Counted from the first letter of the stretch, positions 1 through 7,777 are shown. The stretch is DNA of 12,162 nt from Candidatus Aminicenantota bacterium (GCA_026393775.1 JAPKZM010000306.1:1-12162), one strand, 5' to 3'. Made by a program: numbers and translations. The notes: generated by a model from the sequence alone, not told the origin.

Positions 1-1133
1 GCGACCTGGAGGCCATCGTCTCCTCGACCGGCACTCTGAGCGCCGTGACCACGGTCGAGGTCGGCACGCAGGTATCCGGGCGCATTGCCAAGATCTATAC
101 CGACTTCAACAAGACCGTCAAGAAAGGCGACCTGATCGCCATGATCGACACATCCTCCCTGCTGATGGCGGTTTCGGAGGCCGAATCATCGTATGAGAAA
201 GCCAAGGCCCAGCTGAAACAGACCAGGCAAGACCTGGAGCGCATGCAATACCTGTTCAAGGAGAACATTAAGACCAAGAACGACCTCGAACAAGCTCAAG
301 TGAATAATGAACTGGCGGTAGCCACGTTGAAATCGGCGCAGTCAAACCTGGAGCGGACAAGGATCAATCTCGGTTACGCTTCCATCTACGCCCCCATCGA
401 CGGCATCGTCATCTCGCGCAATATCGATGTCGGCCAGACCGTGGCCGCCAGCTTTTCCTCCCCCACCATGTTCCTGATCGCCAACGACCTTGCCAAGATG
501 CAGATCCTGGCCAACGTCGACGAAAGCGACATCGGACAGATCAAGGAGGGCCAGGAAGTGCGTTTCACGGTCCAGGCCCAGCCCAGCAAGACGTTTTCCG
601 GTATGGTCAGCCAGATCCGCCTGGAACCGACCACGTTGAACAATGTGGTCAACTACACGGTGGTCATCAATGTGGCCAACAAAGACGGGCTCCTGCTGCC
701 GGGCATGACCGCCACCATCGACTTTCTCGTCGGCCAGGCCAGGGATGTCCTGCGCGTGGCCAATGCCGCCTTGCGCATCAAACCCAGCGAAGACATGATC
801 GCAATACTGAAGAAAGAATTTGAAGCCAGGATGGGCAAACAGCCGGGAATGGCTCCGGGGGGGGGTGCGGCCGCGCGGCCCCAGGGAAATGGAAACGGCT
901 TCAGCAGATCCGGCGCCAACGGCAACGGCAACCGGCCGAAGGACATCGCCCTGGTCTGGTATCTCGACGCCTCCGGCAACCTGAAGGCGGCTCGGGTCAG
1001 GACCGGCATCACCGATGGCCAGATGACCGAGATCCGCTCCGACGAGATCAAGGAGGGGATGGAGGTCATCAAGAGCATCAACCTGACGGCCGAAGAGCAG
1101 GCCGCCGGCGGGCCGCGCATGAGGATCCTGTGA
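1..1133 (+). CDS. macA: MacA-like HlyD-family periplasmic adaptor subunit (5' partial)
   Basis: This is the membrane-fusion protein of a MacAB-type tripartite efflux pump, which links an inner-membrane ABC transporter to an outer-membrane channel. The reading frame is open from base 3, so the GTG at 45 is internal and the signal or anchor segment lies upstream of the window. The first half of the lipoyl (barrel-sandwich) domain is at about 63-150 (GTQVSGRIAKIY). A heptad-like coiled-coil hairpin follows at about 160-370, and the second lipoyl half at about 375-447 (APIDGIVISRNIDVGQTV). The beta-barrel and membrane-proximal domains come next. A Gly/Asn/Pro-rich low-complexity linker (about 838-945) precedes the last segment and contains a run of nine G at 857-865. 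The macB ATPase gene begins 19 bases after the stop. The family call is firm; the substrate is unknown. Confidence 0.93.
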   Translation, partial: DLEAIVSSTGTLSAVTTVEVGTQVSGRIAKIYTDFNKTVKKGDLIAMIDTSSLLMAVSEAESSYEKAKAQLKQTRQDLERMQYLFKENIKTKNDLEQAQVNNELAVATLKSAQSNLERTRINLGYASIYAPIDGIVISRNIDVGQTVAASFSSPTMFLIANDLAKMQILANVDESDIGQIKEGQEVRFTVQAQPSKTFSGMVSQIRLEPTTLNNVVNYTVVINVANKDGLLLPGMTATIDFLVGQARDVLRVANAALRIKPSEDMIAILKKEFEARMGKQPGMAPGGGAAARPQGNGNGFSRSGANGNGNRPKDIALVWYLDASGNLKAARVRTGITDGQMTEIRSDEIKEGMEVIKSINLTAEEQAAGGPRMRIL

Positions 1134-1152
1134 TCCGACCCGGGAAGACCGC

Positions 1153-1919
<767 letters not shown>

Positions 1920-1923
<4 letters not shown>

Positions 1924-3137
1924 AATGGAAAAATCTGATCAAGGTGGCTTTCAAGTCGATCGTCAAGAACAAGATGCGCACCCTGCTGACCATGCTGGGC
2001 ATCATCATCGGCGTCGGCGCCGTGATCGTCATGGTGGCCATCGGCAAGGGAGCCGAAATGCGCATCCAGAACCAGATCGCCAGCATGGGGACCAACCTGC
2101 TCACGATCTTCCCCGGCTCCATGCAGTCGCGCGGGGTACACATGGGGCCCGACACGGGCGTGCAGCTGACGCTCGAGGACGTGGACAAGTTGAAAAAGAA
2201 CACCACGTTCATCGTGGCGGTCTCGCCGATGGTACGCGCCGGCGCCCAGATCATCGGCGGCAGCGGCAACTGGAACACGAGCGTCTGGGGGGTATCCGAA
2301 CAATACCTGGAAATCCGCGATTGGGCGTTGGCTTCAGGGGAATTCTTCTCGACCGCCGATATCCGCGCCCAGAACAAGGTCTGCGTCATCGGCCAGACCA
2401 TCGTCAAGAACCTGTTCGCCAACGAGGACCCGATCGGCCAGTTGCTGCGCGTGCGCAACGTTCCGTTCAGAATCATCGGCGTCGTGAAGGAAAGGGGGCA
2501 GGGCGCCTTCGGCCAGGATCAGGACGACCTGCTCATCGCCCCCTACTCCACCGTCCTGTACCGCCTGAGCGGTCACGTGCATGTCAACCAGATCCTCTTG
2601 CGCGCTGCCTCGCTGGAACAGATGGCGCAAGCCCAGGCCGAGATCACCGCCATTTTGCGCGAAGCCCACAAAATCCCCGAGGGCGAGGACGACGACTTCA
2701 CCGTCCGCAACCAGACCGACATAATGGCCACCGCCCGGGAGACGACCCAGGTCCTGACCATCCTGCTGGCCTCCATCGCCAGCATCTCGCTGCTGGTCGG
2801 CGGCATCGGCATCATGAACATCATGCTGGTTTCGGTCACCGAACGCACCCACGAGATCGGCATCCGCATGGCCATCGGCGCCCGCAGCCGCGACATCCTG
2901 GTGCAGTTCCTGATCGAGGCCATCGTGCTCAGCCTTTCCGGCGGCCTGATCGGCGTCCTGATCGGCTTTGTGGCCACCTGGATCGTCCATCTGGCCACCG
3001 AATGGAATACGGTCATCGCGCCGATGAACGTCCTGCTCTCCTTCGGCTTCGCCGGCGCCGTGGGCATCTTCTTTGGCTACTACCCGGCGCGCAAAGCCTC
3101 CGCTCTCAACCCCATCGAAGCTTTGCGCTACGAATGA
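1920..3137 (+). CDS. MacB/FtsX-family ABC transporter permease
   Basis: This is the inner-membrane permease of the MacAB-like pump; MacB-type transporters work as mechanotransmitters on substrate in the periplasm. TM1 is at residues about 21-43 and is followed by a large periplasmic MacB core domain (about 50-270). TM2 (about 279-305, with GGIGIMNIMLVSVTERTHEIG), TM3 (about 329-357) and TM4 (about 370-389) form the FtsX domain, which ends in the family signature ARKASALNPIEALRYE. At 405 aa it has the standard length for this type. The start is set by a good SD, AAGGAG at 1907-1912, and overlaps the ATPase stop by 4 bases. The outer-membrane TolC-like partner is not in the window. Substrate (peptide, lipid or drug) cannot be inferred. 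Confidence 0.95.
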
Positions 3138-3139
3138 AT

Positions 3140-3168
3140 TTGACCGGCATTTATTTTTCTGATAGGAT
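3140..3168 (+). promoter_or_regulatory. sigma70-type promoter of the molybdenum-cofactor operon
   Basis: A -35 box TTGACC (3140-3145) and a -10 box TAGGAT (3163-3168) are separated by exactly 17 bases, directly after the macB stop. The predicted transcription start near 3175 lies at the 5' edge of the structured leader, so the moe/moa genes have their own transcript. Confidence 0.6.
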
Positions 3169-3170
3169 GA

Positions 3171-3272
3171 TTTTTCTCCGAGCTCAATGAGCTAAAGCCC
3201 GAAGGCCACGCCGTTGAACCGCGAGGGCCGGGCCGGAAACGACTCTGCCTCCCAGACTGGAAAGGAGAAAAA
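3171..3272 (+). ncRNA. Candidate molybdenum-cofactor (Moco) riboswitch in the moeA leader
   Basis: The leader between the promoter and moeA looks like structured RNA. It has a hairpin AGCTC-AAT-GAGCT (3181-3193), a GCC-CGAA-GGC hairpin (3197-3206), a CC-GCGA-GG stem with a GNRA-type loop (3219-3226), then the unpaired-looking conserved-style blocks GGAAACGACTCTGCCTCCC (3235-3253). From memory, the CTCCGA...GCCTCCC arrangement resembles the Moco RNA motif, and the position directly before Moco biosynthesis genes fits. TTTTTCTCC (3171-3179) is perfectly complementary to GGAGAAAAA (3264-3272), which contains the SD core AAAGGAG (3261-3267). A closing stem would therefore hide the ribosome-binding site, a translational OFF switch. 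Homology to the Rfam Moco family is recalled rather than computed. Confidence 0.65.
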
Positions 3273-3275
3273 CAA

Positions 3276-3332
3276 GTGGCAAAAAAGAATCATTCAATAT
3301 TCACCCGCCAAGGGTTCCCGAATCATGAGTGA
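3276..3332 (+). CDS. Putative 18-codon leader ORF overlapping the moeA start
   Basis: The strong SD of the leader (GGAAAGGAG, 3259-3267) sits 8 bases before a GTG at 3276, which opens an 18-codon frame (VAKKNHSIFTRQGFPNHE) ending at TGA 3330-3332. That stop overlaps the likely moeA start ATG 3325 in another frame, an arrangement suited to translational coupling or re-initiation. The peptide resembles nothing I recognise. Alternatives are an SD acting at a distance on moeA, a non-ATG moeA start (ATC or ATT codons lie in frame), or a sequencing indel separating a longer moeA N-terminus. Confidence 0.4.
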   Translation: MAKKNHSIFTRQGFPNHE

Positions 3333-4509
3333 AGCCCCGCTGATCAGCGTGGAAGAAGCGCAAAAGATCATTGCTGCTTTCCCGGTCAACGTCAACAGCG
3401 AGACCGTACCGCTGCTGACCGCGCAAAACCGGGTCTTGGCCCGGGACAGCACTGCCCCTTTCGCAGTCCCCGAATTCGACAAGTCAGCTATGGACGGTTA
3501 TGCCATTATCTCGGGAGATCGTTCTCCAGTTTATGAAATAGTCGAAACCATCGCCGCCGGGACTCCGCCGCGCCGGAGCGTGGGCCGCGGCCAGTGCGCC
3601 AAGATCATGACCGGGGCCATGCTCCCGCCGGGCGCCGATCGCGTGGTCAAACGCGAGTGCACGATCGAAGAAAACGGTTCGATGCGCATCGTCGCCGAAG
3701 ACAGGAATCGCAATGTCCGCGTTAAGGGTGAGGACATCCAGGTTGGACAGCGGGTCCTGACCAAAGGCACCCGCCTGCGGGCGGCGCAGATCGCCCTGCT
3801 TGCCTCGCTCGGGATTGCCGACGTGGCCACGGCCAAGCCGCCCCGGATCGGCATCCTTACGACCGGCTCGGAGCTGGTCGATCCCGGCACTCCCCTCGGG
3901 CCCGCTCAAATCTACAACAGCAATTATTATTCACTGGCCGCCCAGATCGGCGACTGCGGAGCCGCTCCGGTGGCATTGGGCCGGAGCGCCGATGACCTGA
4001 AGCCGACTGCCGCCCTGATCTCCAGCTGCCTGACCCGCTGCGACCTGCTGATCGTTTCCGGAGGAGTTTCGGCCGGCGATTTCGACTTCGTCCCGACCGC
4101 CATGCAACAGGCGGGCGTGACCATGCATTTCCAAAAAATCGCGGTTCAACCAGGCATGCCCACGGTCTTCGGCGGCCGCGGCGACAAGGCCGTTTTCGGA
4201 TTGCCGGGCAATCCGGTCTCCACTTTCGTGATCTTCGCGGTGTTCATCCAGCCATTGATCATGCGCCTGCTGGGCCACGATTTTCGGCCGCGGATGGCAA
4301 AAGTGACCCTGGGAAGCGGCTACCGGCGTTCCCAGGCCGCACGGAGCGCTTTCCTGCCGCTGCGCCTTCGTGACGGTCGGGCTGAAGTGCTTGTTTACCA
4401 CGGTTCAGCCCACCTGCATGCCCTGAGCCAGGCCGACGCCCTGCTTTACGTTCCCGCGGGGCAAAGCGAAATTTCGTCCGGGAGCACTGTCGATGTTCGA
4501 TGCCTATGA
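3325..4509 (+). CDS. moeA: Molybdopterin molybdenumtransferase MoeA
   Basis: MoeA inserts molybdate into adenylylated molybdopterin in the cytosol, the last step of Moco formation. From ATG 3325 it has 394 aa, close to the usual length of about 400. Visible family blocks are FDKSAMDGYA (51-60), AKIMTGAMLPPGAD (92-105), VRVKGEDIQVGQRV (131-144), the MPT-binding fold starting PRIGILTTGSELV (173-185), IYNSNYY (196-202), DLLIVSGGVSAGDFDFV (240-256), VQPGMPTVFG (274-283) and FGLPGNPVSTF (291-301), plus a C-terminal domain IV. The frame stays open upstream to 3214, but that stretch runs through the structured leader, so I start at 3325, where homology begins. Only a weak SD (AAGGG, about 3310-3314) precedes this ATG; the strong SD serves the short leader ORF. 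It overlaps moaA by 17 bases. Confidence 0.93.
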   Translation: MSEAPLISVEEAQKIIAAFPVNVNSETVPLLTAQNRVLARDSTAPFAVPEFDKSAMDGYAIISGDRSPVYEIVETIAAGTPPRRSVGRGQCAKIMTGAMLPPGADRVVKRECTIEENGSMRIVAEDRNRNVRVKGEDIQVGQRVLTKGTRLRAAQIALLASLGIADVATAKPPRIGILTTGSELVDPGTPLGPAQIYNSNYYSLAAQIGDCGAAPVALGRSADDLKPTAALISSCLTRCDLLIVSGGVSAGDFDFVPTAMQQAGVTMHFQKIAVQPGMPTVFGGRGDKAVFGLPGNPVSTFVIFAVFIQPLIMRLLGHDFRPRMAKVTLGSGYRRSQAARSAFLPLRLRDGRAEVLVYHGSAHLHALSQADALLYVPAGQSEISSGSTVDVRCL

Positions 4510-5299
4510 CCGCAAGATCAATTACTTGCGGGTAGCCGTAACCGACCGCTGCAACCTGCGCTGCACCTATTGCATGCCTGAGAAGGGCATCGAACTGAAG
4601 AGCCACGCCGAGATCCTACCCTATGAAAAGATCGTCCAAGTTGCGGCCGTTGCCGCGAGCATGGGGATCGACAAAATCCGCCTGACCGGCGGCGAACCGC
4701 TGGTAAGAAAAAATATTGTTTTTTTGGTTCGCGCCTTGAAGGCGCTCCCGGGAGTCAGCGAAGTCAGCATGACCAGCAACGGCATTCTATTGGACTCGTT
4801 GGCCGCGGAACTCAAGCAAGCCGGGCTCGACCGCCTGAACATCTCGCTGGACACTCTGGATCAAGACAAATACCGTTGCATCACCCGCAACGGTGACATA
4901 GAAAAGGCGTTGGCCGGTATCGTCGCCGCCCACCAGGCCGGCTTCCGGGCCACCAAGATCAACATGGTGCTGATCCCGGGATTCAATGACGAAGACGTTG
5001 AGTCCATGAAATTGTTTTGCCGGGACAACGGCTTGCGCCTGCAGCGTATTCACCACTATTCGCTGCACGACCTGAAAAGCGTGGACAGTGCCTTGGCGGC
5101 CGAAAGGCCGCTGTCCTGCCGCGAGTGCAATCGCCTGCGCCTGACGGCCGACGGCAAGTTGAAACCCTGCTTGTTTTCCGACCTGGAATTCGCGATCGAT
5201 TTTTCCGATATCGGGGCCAGTCTGGAGAAAGCCGTGCGCGCCAAGCCCCGGCACGGGGTTTCCTGCCGCAACCGCGAAAACTGGCAGATAGGAGGATAA
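4493..5299 (+). CDS. moaA: GTP 3',8-cyclase MoaA, compact form
   Basis: MoaA is a radical-SAM enzyme that starts Moco synthesis by converting GTP to 3',8-cyclo-7,8-dihydro-GTP. The N-terminal cluster motif CxxxCxxC is C20, C24, C27 (TDRCNLRCTYCMP) and the SAM-binding GGEP lies at 66-69. The C-terminal second-cluster motif Cx2Cx13C is C209, C212, C226 (CRECNRLRLTADGKLKPCLF), including the conserved Arg residues R214 and R216. The activating double-glycine tail (WQIGG) is intact. At 268 aa it is roughly 60 residues shorter than typical MoaA: the segment between the barrel and the second cluster is abbreviated (RIHHYSLHDLKS...AERPLS). As all functional residues remain, it looks like a natural short clade rather than a deletion. 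An SD-like GGGAG (4480-4484) precedes the ATG inside the moeA end. Confidence 0.93.
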   Translation: MFDAYDRKINYLRVAVTDRCNLRCTYCMPEKGIELKSHAEILPYEKIVQVAAVAASMGIDKIRLTGGEPLVRKNIVFLVRALKALPGVSEVSMTSNGILLDSLAAELKQAGLDRLNISLDTLDQDKYRCITRNGDIEKALAGIVAAHQAGFRATKINMVLIPGFNDEDVESMKLFCRDNGLRLQRIHHYSLHDLKSVDSALAAERPLSCRECNRLRLTADGKLKPCLFSDLEFAIDFSDIGASLEKAVRAKPRHGVSCRNRENWQIGG

Positions 5300-5755
5300 A
5301 TGAAACTCAGTCACGTCGATGGTTCCGGAAAAGCGCAAATGGTCGATATCAGCGGAAAACCGCCTACACACCGGGAAGCCGTGGCCGCGGGCAAGATCAT
5401 CCTGGCCCCGGCGACGCTGGATCTGGTGCGCAAGAACCGCTTGCAAAAAGGCGATGTGCTGGCCGTAGCCCGCGTCGCCGCCATCCAGGGAGGCAAAAAG
5501 ACGGCGGAGCTCATCCCTCTCTGCCACCCGCTGGCCATCCACCAGCTGGATGTGCAATTTACTATCGTGCCCGACGGCATCGAAATAACCGCCAAGGCCG
5601 TCAGCGAGGGAAAAACCGGCATTGAGATGGAAGCGCTGACCGCGGTCAGCATCGCCGCCCTCACCATATACGATATGTGCAAGGCGGTCGACAAGAAAAT
5701 GATCATCGGGGCCATCGCCCTACTGGAGAAAAGCAAGCGTGAAATTCAAGGTTGA
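5300..5755 (+). CDS. moaC: Cyclic pyranopterin monophosphate synthase MoaC
   Basis: MoaC converts the MoaA product into cPMP by pyrophosphate release, in the cytosol. The 151 aa carry the family signature ELIPLCHPL (70-78) and GIEMEALTAVS (107-117), followed by the catalytic loop DMCKAVDK (125-132). K50, D125 and K128 match the positions of E. coli K51, D128 and K131. The C-terminus is short and ends soon after the last helix (LLEKSKREIQG). It begins at the base right after the moaA TAA. Its SD, AGGAGG (5290-5295), lies inside the codons for the MoaA Gly-Gly tail, so the two genes should be translationally linked. It overlaps the MOSC gene by 17 bases. Confidence 0.95.
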   Translation: MKLSHVDGSGKAQMVDISGKPPTHREAVAAGKIILAPATLDLVRKNRLQKGDVLAVARVAAIQGGKKTAELIPLCHPLAIHQLDVQFTIVPDGIEITAKAVSEGKTGIEMEALTAVSIAALTIYDMCKAVDKKMIIGAIALLEKSKREIQG

Positions 5756-6176
5756 AGCGGTCAACATCGCCAACGCGAAAGGCGTGGCCAAGCACGAAAC
5801 ACCCGAGGTCGAATTGCGGGAGAATTTCGGCATCCTGGGCGATGCCCACGCCGGATCCTGGCACCGCCAGGTCTCGCTTCTGGCCGGCGAAGCCATCGAC
5901 GCCATGAAGGCCAAGGGGTTGGATCTGGCCCCGGGCGCCTTCGGCGAAAACATCGTAACCCGCGGCGTGGACTGGAGCCGGGCCAAGGTCGGCGAGATCA
6001 TCGCCATCGGTCCGGTGCGACTGCAGATCACCCAGATCGGCAAGGAGTGCCACAGCCACTGCGCCATCTACTATACCGCCGGCGAATGCATTATGCCCAG
6101 CCAGGGGATTTTCGCCAAGGTGCTTAAAGGAGGCAAGATCCATGATCAAAGTAGCGGTCATTACCGTGTCCGATAG
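5739..6176 (+). CDS. MOSC-domain protein of the Moco operon
   Basis: MOSC domains occur in the C-terminal part of Moco sulfurases and in small stand-alone proteins linked to molybdenum or sulfur-carrier chemistry; the precise reaction here is unknown. The 145 aa protein is nearly all MOSC domain: FGILGDAHAG (30-39), LAPGAFGENIVTRGVD (63-78), VGEIIAIGPVRLQITQIGKECHSHC (84-108) and MPSQGIFAKVLKGG (119-132). C104 is the likely conserved cysteine, with C108 and C117 nearby. The GTG start has an SD, GGAG (5725-5728), inside moaC. After GGKI the tail HDQSSGHYRVR does not look like the usual MOSC ending (GGxxxxGDxI), because the frame runs 35 bases into mogA. It may be a shortened or split relative of known MOSC-MogA fusions. 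Confidence 0.85.
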   Translation: MKFKVEAVNIANAKGVAKHETPEVELRENFGILGDAHAGSWHRQVSLLAGEAIDAMKAKGLDLAPGAFGENIVTRGVDWSRAKVGEIIAIGPVRLQITQIGKECHSHCAIYYTAGECIMPSQGIFAKVLKGGKIHDQSSGHYRVR

Positions 6177-6627
6177 GGCGTCCGCCGGAGAATATTCCGA
6201 CCTATCCGGGCCGCTCATCCGCGCGATCCTGGAGCAGCGGCTGCCAGGCGCCGACATTCGCCTGAGCGTCATCCCGGATGAGGCCGAGGCGATCGCCAAG
6301 GCGGTCAGCGACAATCTGGACAGCGACTACATCCTGACCTGCGGCGGCACCGGGCTTTCACCCCGGGACATCACCCCCGAAACCTGCGCCCGCATCTGCG
6401 ACCGCGCCATCCCCGGCATCAGCGAATGGCTGCGCCGCGAATCGGCCAAGGAAACCCCGCACGCCGTTTTTTCCCGCGCCTATTGCGGGCAAAAGGGAAG
6501 AAGCATCATCGTTAACTTTCCCGGCTCTCCGCGCGGCGCCGAACTCTGCGCCACATTGATGGCCGGCGTCATGGAACACGGCCGCGACATGGCGCGCGGC
6601 GGCGGCCACGGATCACACGGCCGCTGA
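6142..6627 (+). CDS. mog: Molybdopterin adenylyltransferase (MogA/MoaB family)
   Basis: Enzymes of this family activate molybdopterin with ATP to make MPT-AMP, the substrate of MoeA. The 161 aa form a single MoCF-biosynthesis fold: VITVSDRASAGEYSDLSGPLI (6-26), DYILTCGGTGLSPRDITPE (62-80) and IIVNFPGSPRGAELC (122-136). A glycine/histidine-rich tail follows (ARGGGHGSHGR). The start at 6142 has the best SD of the operon, AAAGGAGG (6126-6133), with 8 bases of spacing, inside the MOSC coding sequence. Sequence alone does not cleanly separate MogA from MoaB; the role is inferred from the operon, which holds MoeA and no other adenylyltransferase. It is the last gene of the operon. Confidence 0.9.
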   Translation: MIKVAVITVSDRASAGEYSDLSGPLIRAILEQRLPGADIRLSVIPDEAEAIAKAVSDNLDSDYILTCGGTGLSPRDITPETCARICDRAIPGISEWLRRESAKETPHAVFSRAYCGQKGRSIIVNFPGSPRGAELCATLMAGVMEHGRDMARGGGHGSHGR

Positions 6628-6641
6628 CGCGTTCATTTCCC

Positions 6642-6663
6642 CCGCGGCTGCGGTTGCTTTTTT
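6642..6663 (+). terminator. Possible weak terminator after mogA
   Basis: A short GC stem CCGC-GGCT-GCGG (6642-6653) is followed by TTGC and six T (6658-6663). The stem has only 4 pairs, so termination would be weak. It overlaps the -35 box of the next gene. Confidence 0.35.
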
Positions 6664-6683
6664 CTGGATAGACGGATTATAAT
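6654..6683 (+). promoter_or_regulatory. Promoter of the RNase HI gene, predicting a leaderless mRNA
   Basis: A -35 TTGCTT (6654-6659) and a consensus -10 TATAAT (6678-6683) have an 18-base spacer. The ATG of the gene is only 9 bases after the -10 box, so the transcript should begin at or within a few bases of the start codon. Confidence 0.6.
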
Positions 6684-6692
6684 GCCCCTGTC

Positions 6693-7163
6693 ATGACAGG
6701 AAAAAATTCGCTGGATAAAATAGTCATTTATTGCGACGGGGCCTGCAGCAACAACCAGCAGCGCCAGAACCGCGGCGGCTGGGGGGCCATCCTGCTCTAT
6801 AAAGGCAAGACCAGGGAAATCTCCGGGGCCGAAAAAAACACCAGCAACAACCGCATGGAACTGCTGGCCTGCATCAAGGCCCTGGAGGCGATCAAGAACC
6901 CCGCCCTGCCCCTGGCCGTTTTCACCGACAGCGCCTACCTGCAAAATTGCCTGGTGCAGAAATGGTATTTGCGCTGGCAGAAAAACGGCTGGCTGACGGC
7001 CGGCAAAAAGCCGGTCGAGAACAAGGATCTATGGCTGCGCCTGCTGAAATTGAAGGACCGCTTCCGCCAGATCACCTTTCACAAGGTGGCCGCCCACAGC
7101 CAGATCAAATGGAACGAACGGGCCGACGAACTGGCCAAGGAAGCCATCCGCAAACTGCTATAG
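6693..7163 (+). CDS. rnhA: Ribonuclease HI
   Basis: RNase HI cuts the RNA strand of RNA-DNA hybrids, removing primers and R-loops. The 156 aa match the single-domain bacterial type. The metal-binding acidic residues are D15 (IYCDGACSNN), E56 (NNRMELLA), D79 (FTDSAYL) and D145 (NERADELAKEA), and H135 (VAAHSQIKWNERAD) fits the catalytic histidine loop. The substrate-handle region (WYLRWQKNGWLTAGKKPVENKDLW, written in part) is present, as in E. coli RNase HI. No N-terminal hybrid-binding domain is seen. There is no SD before ATG 6693; the -10 box just upstream suggests leaderless translation. It is a single-gene unit that converges on the nitroreductase gene, with 18 bases between the stops. Confidence 0.94.
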   Translation: MTGKNSLDKIVIYCDGACSNNQQRQNRGGWGAILLYKGKTREISGAEKNTSNNRMELLACIKALEAIKNPALPLAVFTDSAYLQNCLVQKWYLRWQKNGWLTAGKKPVENKDLWLRLLKLKDRFRQITFHKVAAHSQIKWNERADELAKEAIRKLL

Positions 7164-7181
7164 ACTGTTGCCCCTTTTTTT

Positions 7182-7733
7182 TCAGAAATGGTTCAGCCTC
7201 ATGATCTCGGATAACGGAAGGCGTTCGGGCCTTGTTTTTTCGATTTCGGCCTGCTTTGCGCTCAAAAGGGCATTGGCCGGCAGAAAGTGCTTGCCGACGT
7301 TGACCAGGGTGATCAAACGCATGTCAACGGGAATGCCCAGGATCTCCTTGGCCTTGTCTTCATCGTAGCCGGCGATCGGGTGGGCGACCAGGCCAAGCTC
7401 CGTGGCCCGCAGGATCAAAAAGGCCGTGGCCATTCCGGTGTCGAACAGATAGTATTCCCTTTCCTTGATCAGGCAATCCATGTCCTTGCGGCTGGTCACG
7501 GCGATGATCATGGAATCAGCCTTCGTCCATTCGTTGCCCTTGTTCATGGTTCCCTTCAGCCGTTCCAGGACATCCGTGTCGAAGGCAAACACGAAACGCC
7601 AGGGCTGCTTGTTATTGCACGAAGGCGACAGGGATGCGGCCGTGGCCAGGTCGCGGGCCAAACCTTCATTGATCTCCACCGGCTGCAATGAACGGTAGGC
7701 TCGTCTATTCTCAATGATTTCCATTAAATTCAT
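7182..7733 (-). CDS. Nitroreductase-family FMN flavoprotein
   Basis: This is an FMN-dependent oxidoreductase of the nitroreductase superfamily; such enzymes reduce nitroaromatics, quinones or unknown metabolites using NAD(P)H. The 183 aa have the N-terminal FMN-phosphate motif ENRRAYRSL (8-16), the SPSCNNKQPWRF block (36-47), the central helix TGMATAFLILRATELGL (99-115) and the C-terminal KTRPERLPLSEI (167-177), which carries another phosphate-contacting Arg. The start has a strong SD (AGGAGGGAG) immediately upstream on the minus strand. It lies 44 bases downstream of the rubrerythrin-like gene and is probably co-transcribed with it, suggesting a redox or stress role. The true substrate is not predictable. 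Confidence 0.9.
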   Translation of the reverse strand: MNLMEIIENRRAYRSLQPVEINEGLARDLATAASLSPSCNNKQPWRFVFAFDTDVLERLKGTMNKGNEWTKADSMIIAVTSRKDMDCLIKEREYYLFDTGMATAFLILRATELGLVAHPIAGYDEDKAKEILGIPVDMRLITLVNVGKHFLPANALLSAKQAEIEKTRPERLPLSEIMRLNHF

Positions 7734-7777
7734 GCTCCCTCCTGAATAAAATAAATCAGCTCTTTCTTAAAAAAGCT

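Noticed and set aside
3214..3324. N-terminal extension of moeA
   Set aside because: The extra 37 residues would be read through the structured leader and SD, and have no resemblance to MoeA.
4493..5299. Reading the short MoaA as a broken pseudogene
   Set aside because: All cluster cysteines, the catalytic arginines and the Gly-Gly tail are intact in one frame, which argues for a functional compact enzyme.
7164..7181. Terminator between rnhA and the nitroreductase gene
   Set aside because: A run of T follows the rnhA stop, but I see no hairpin before it.
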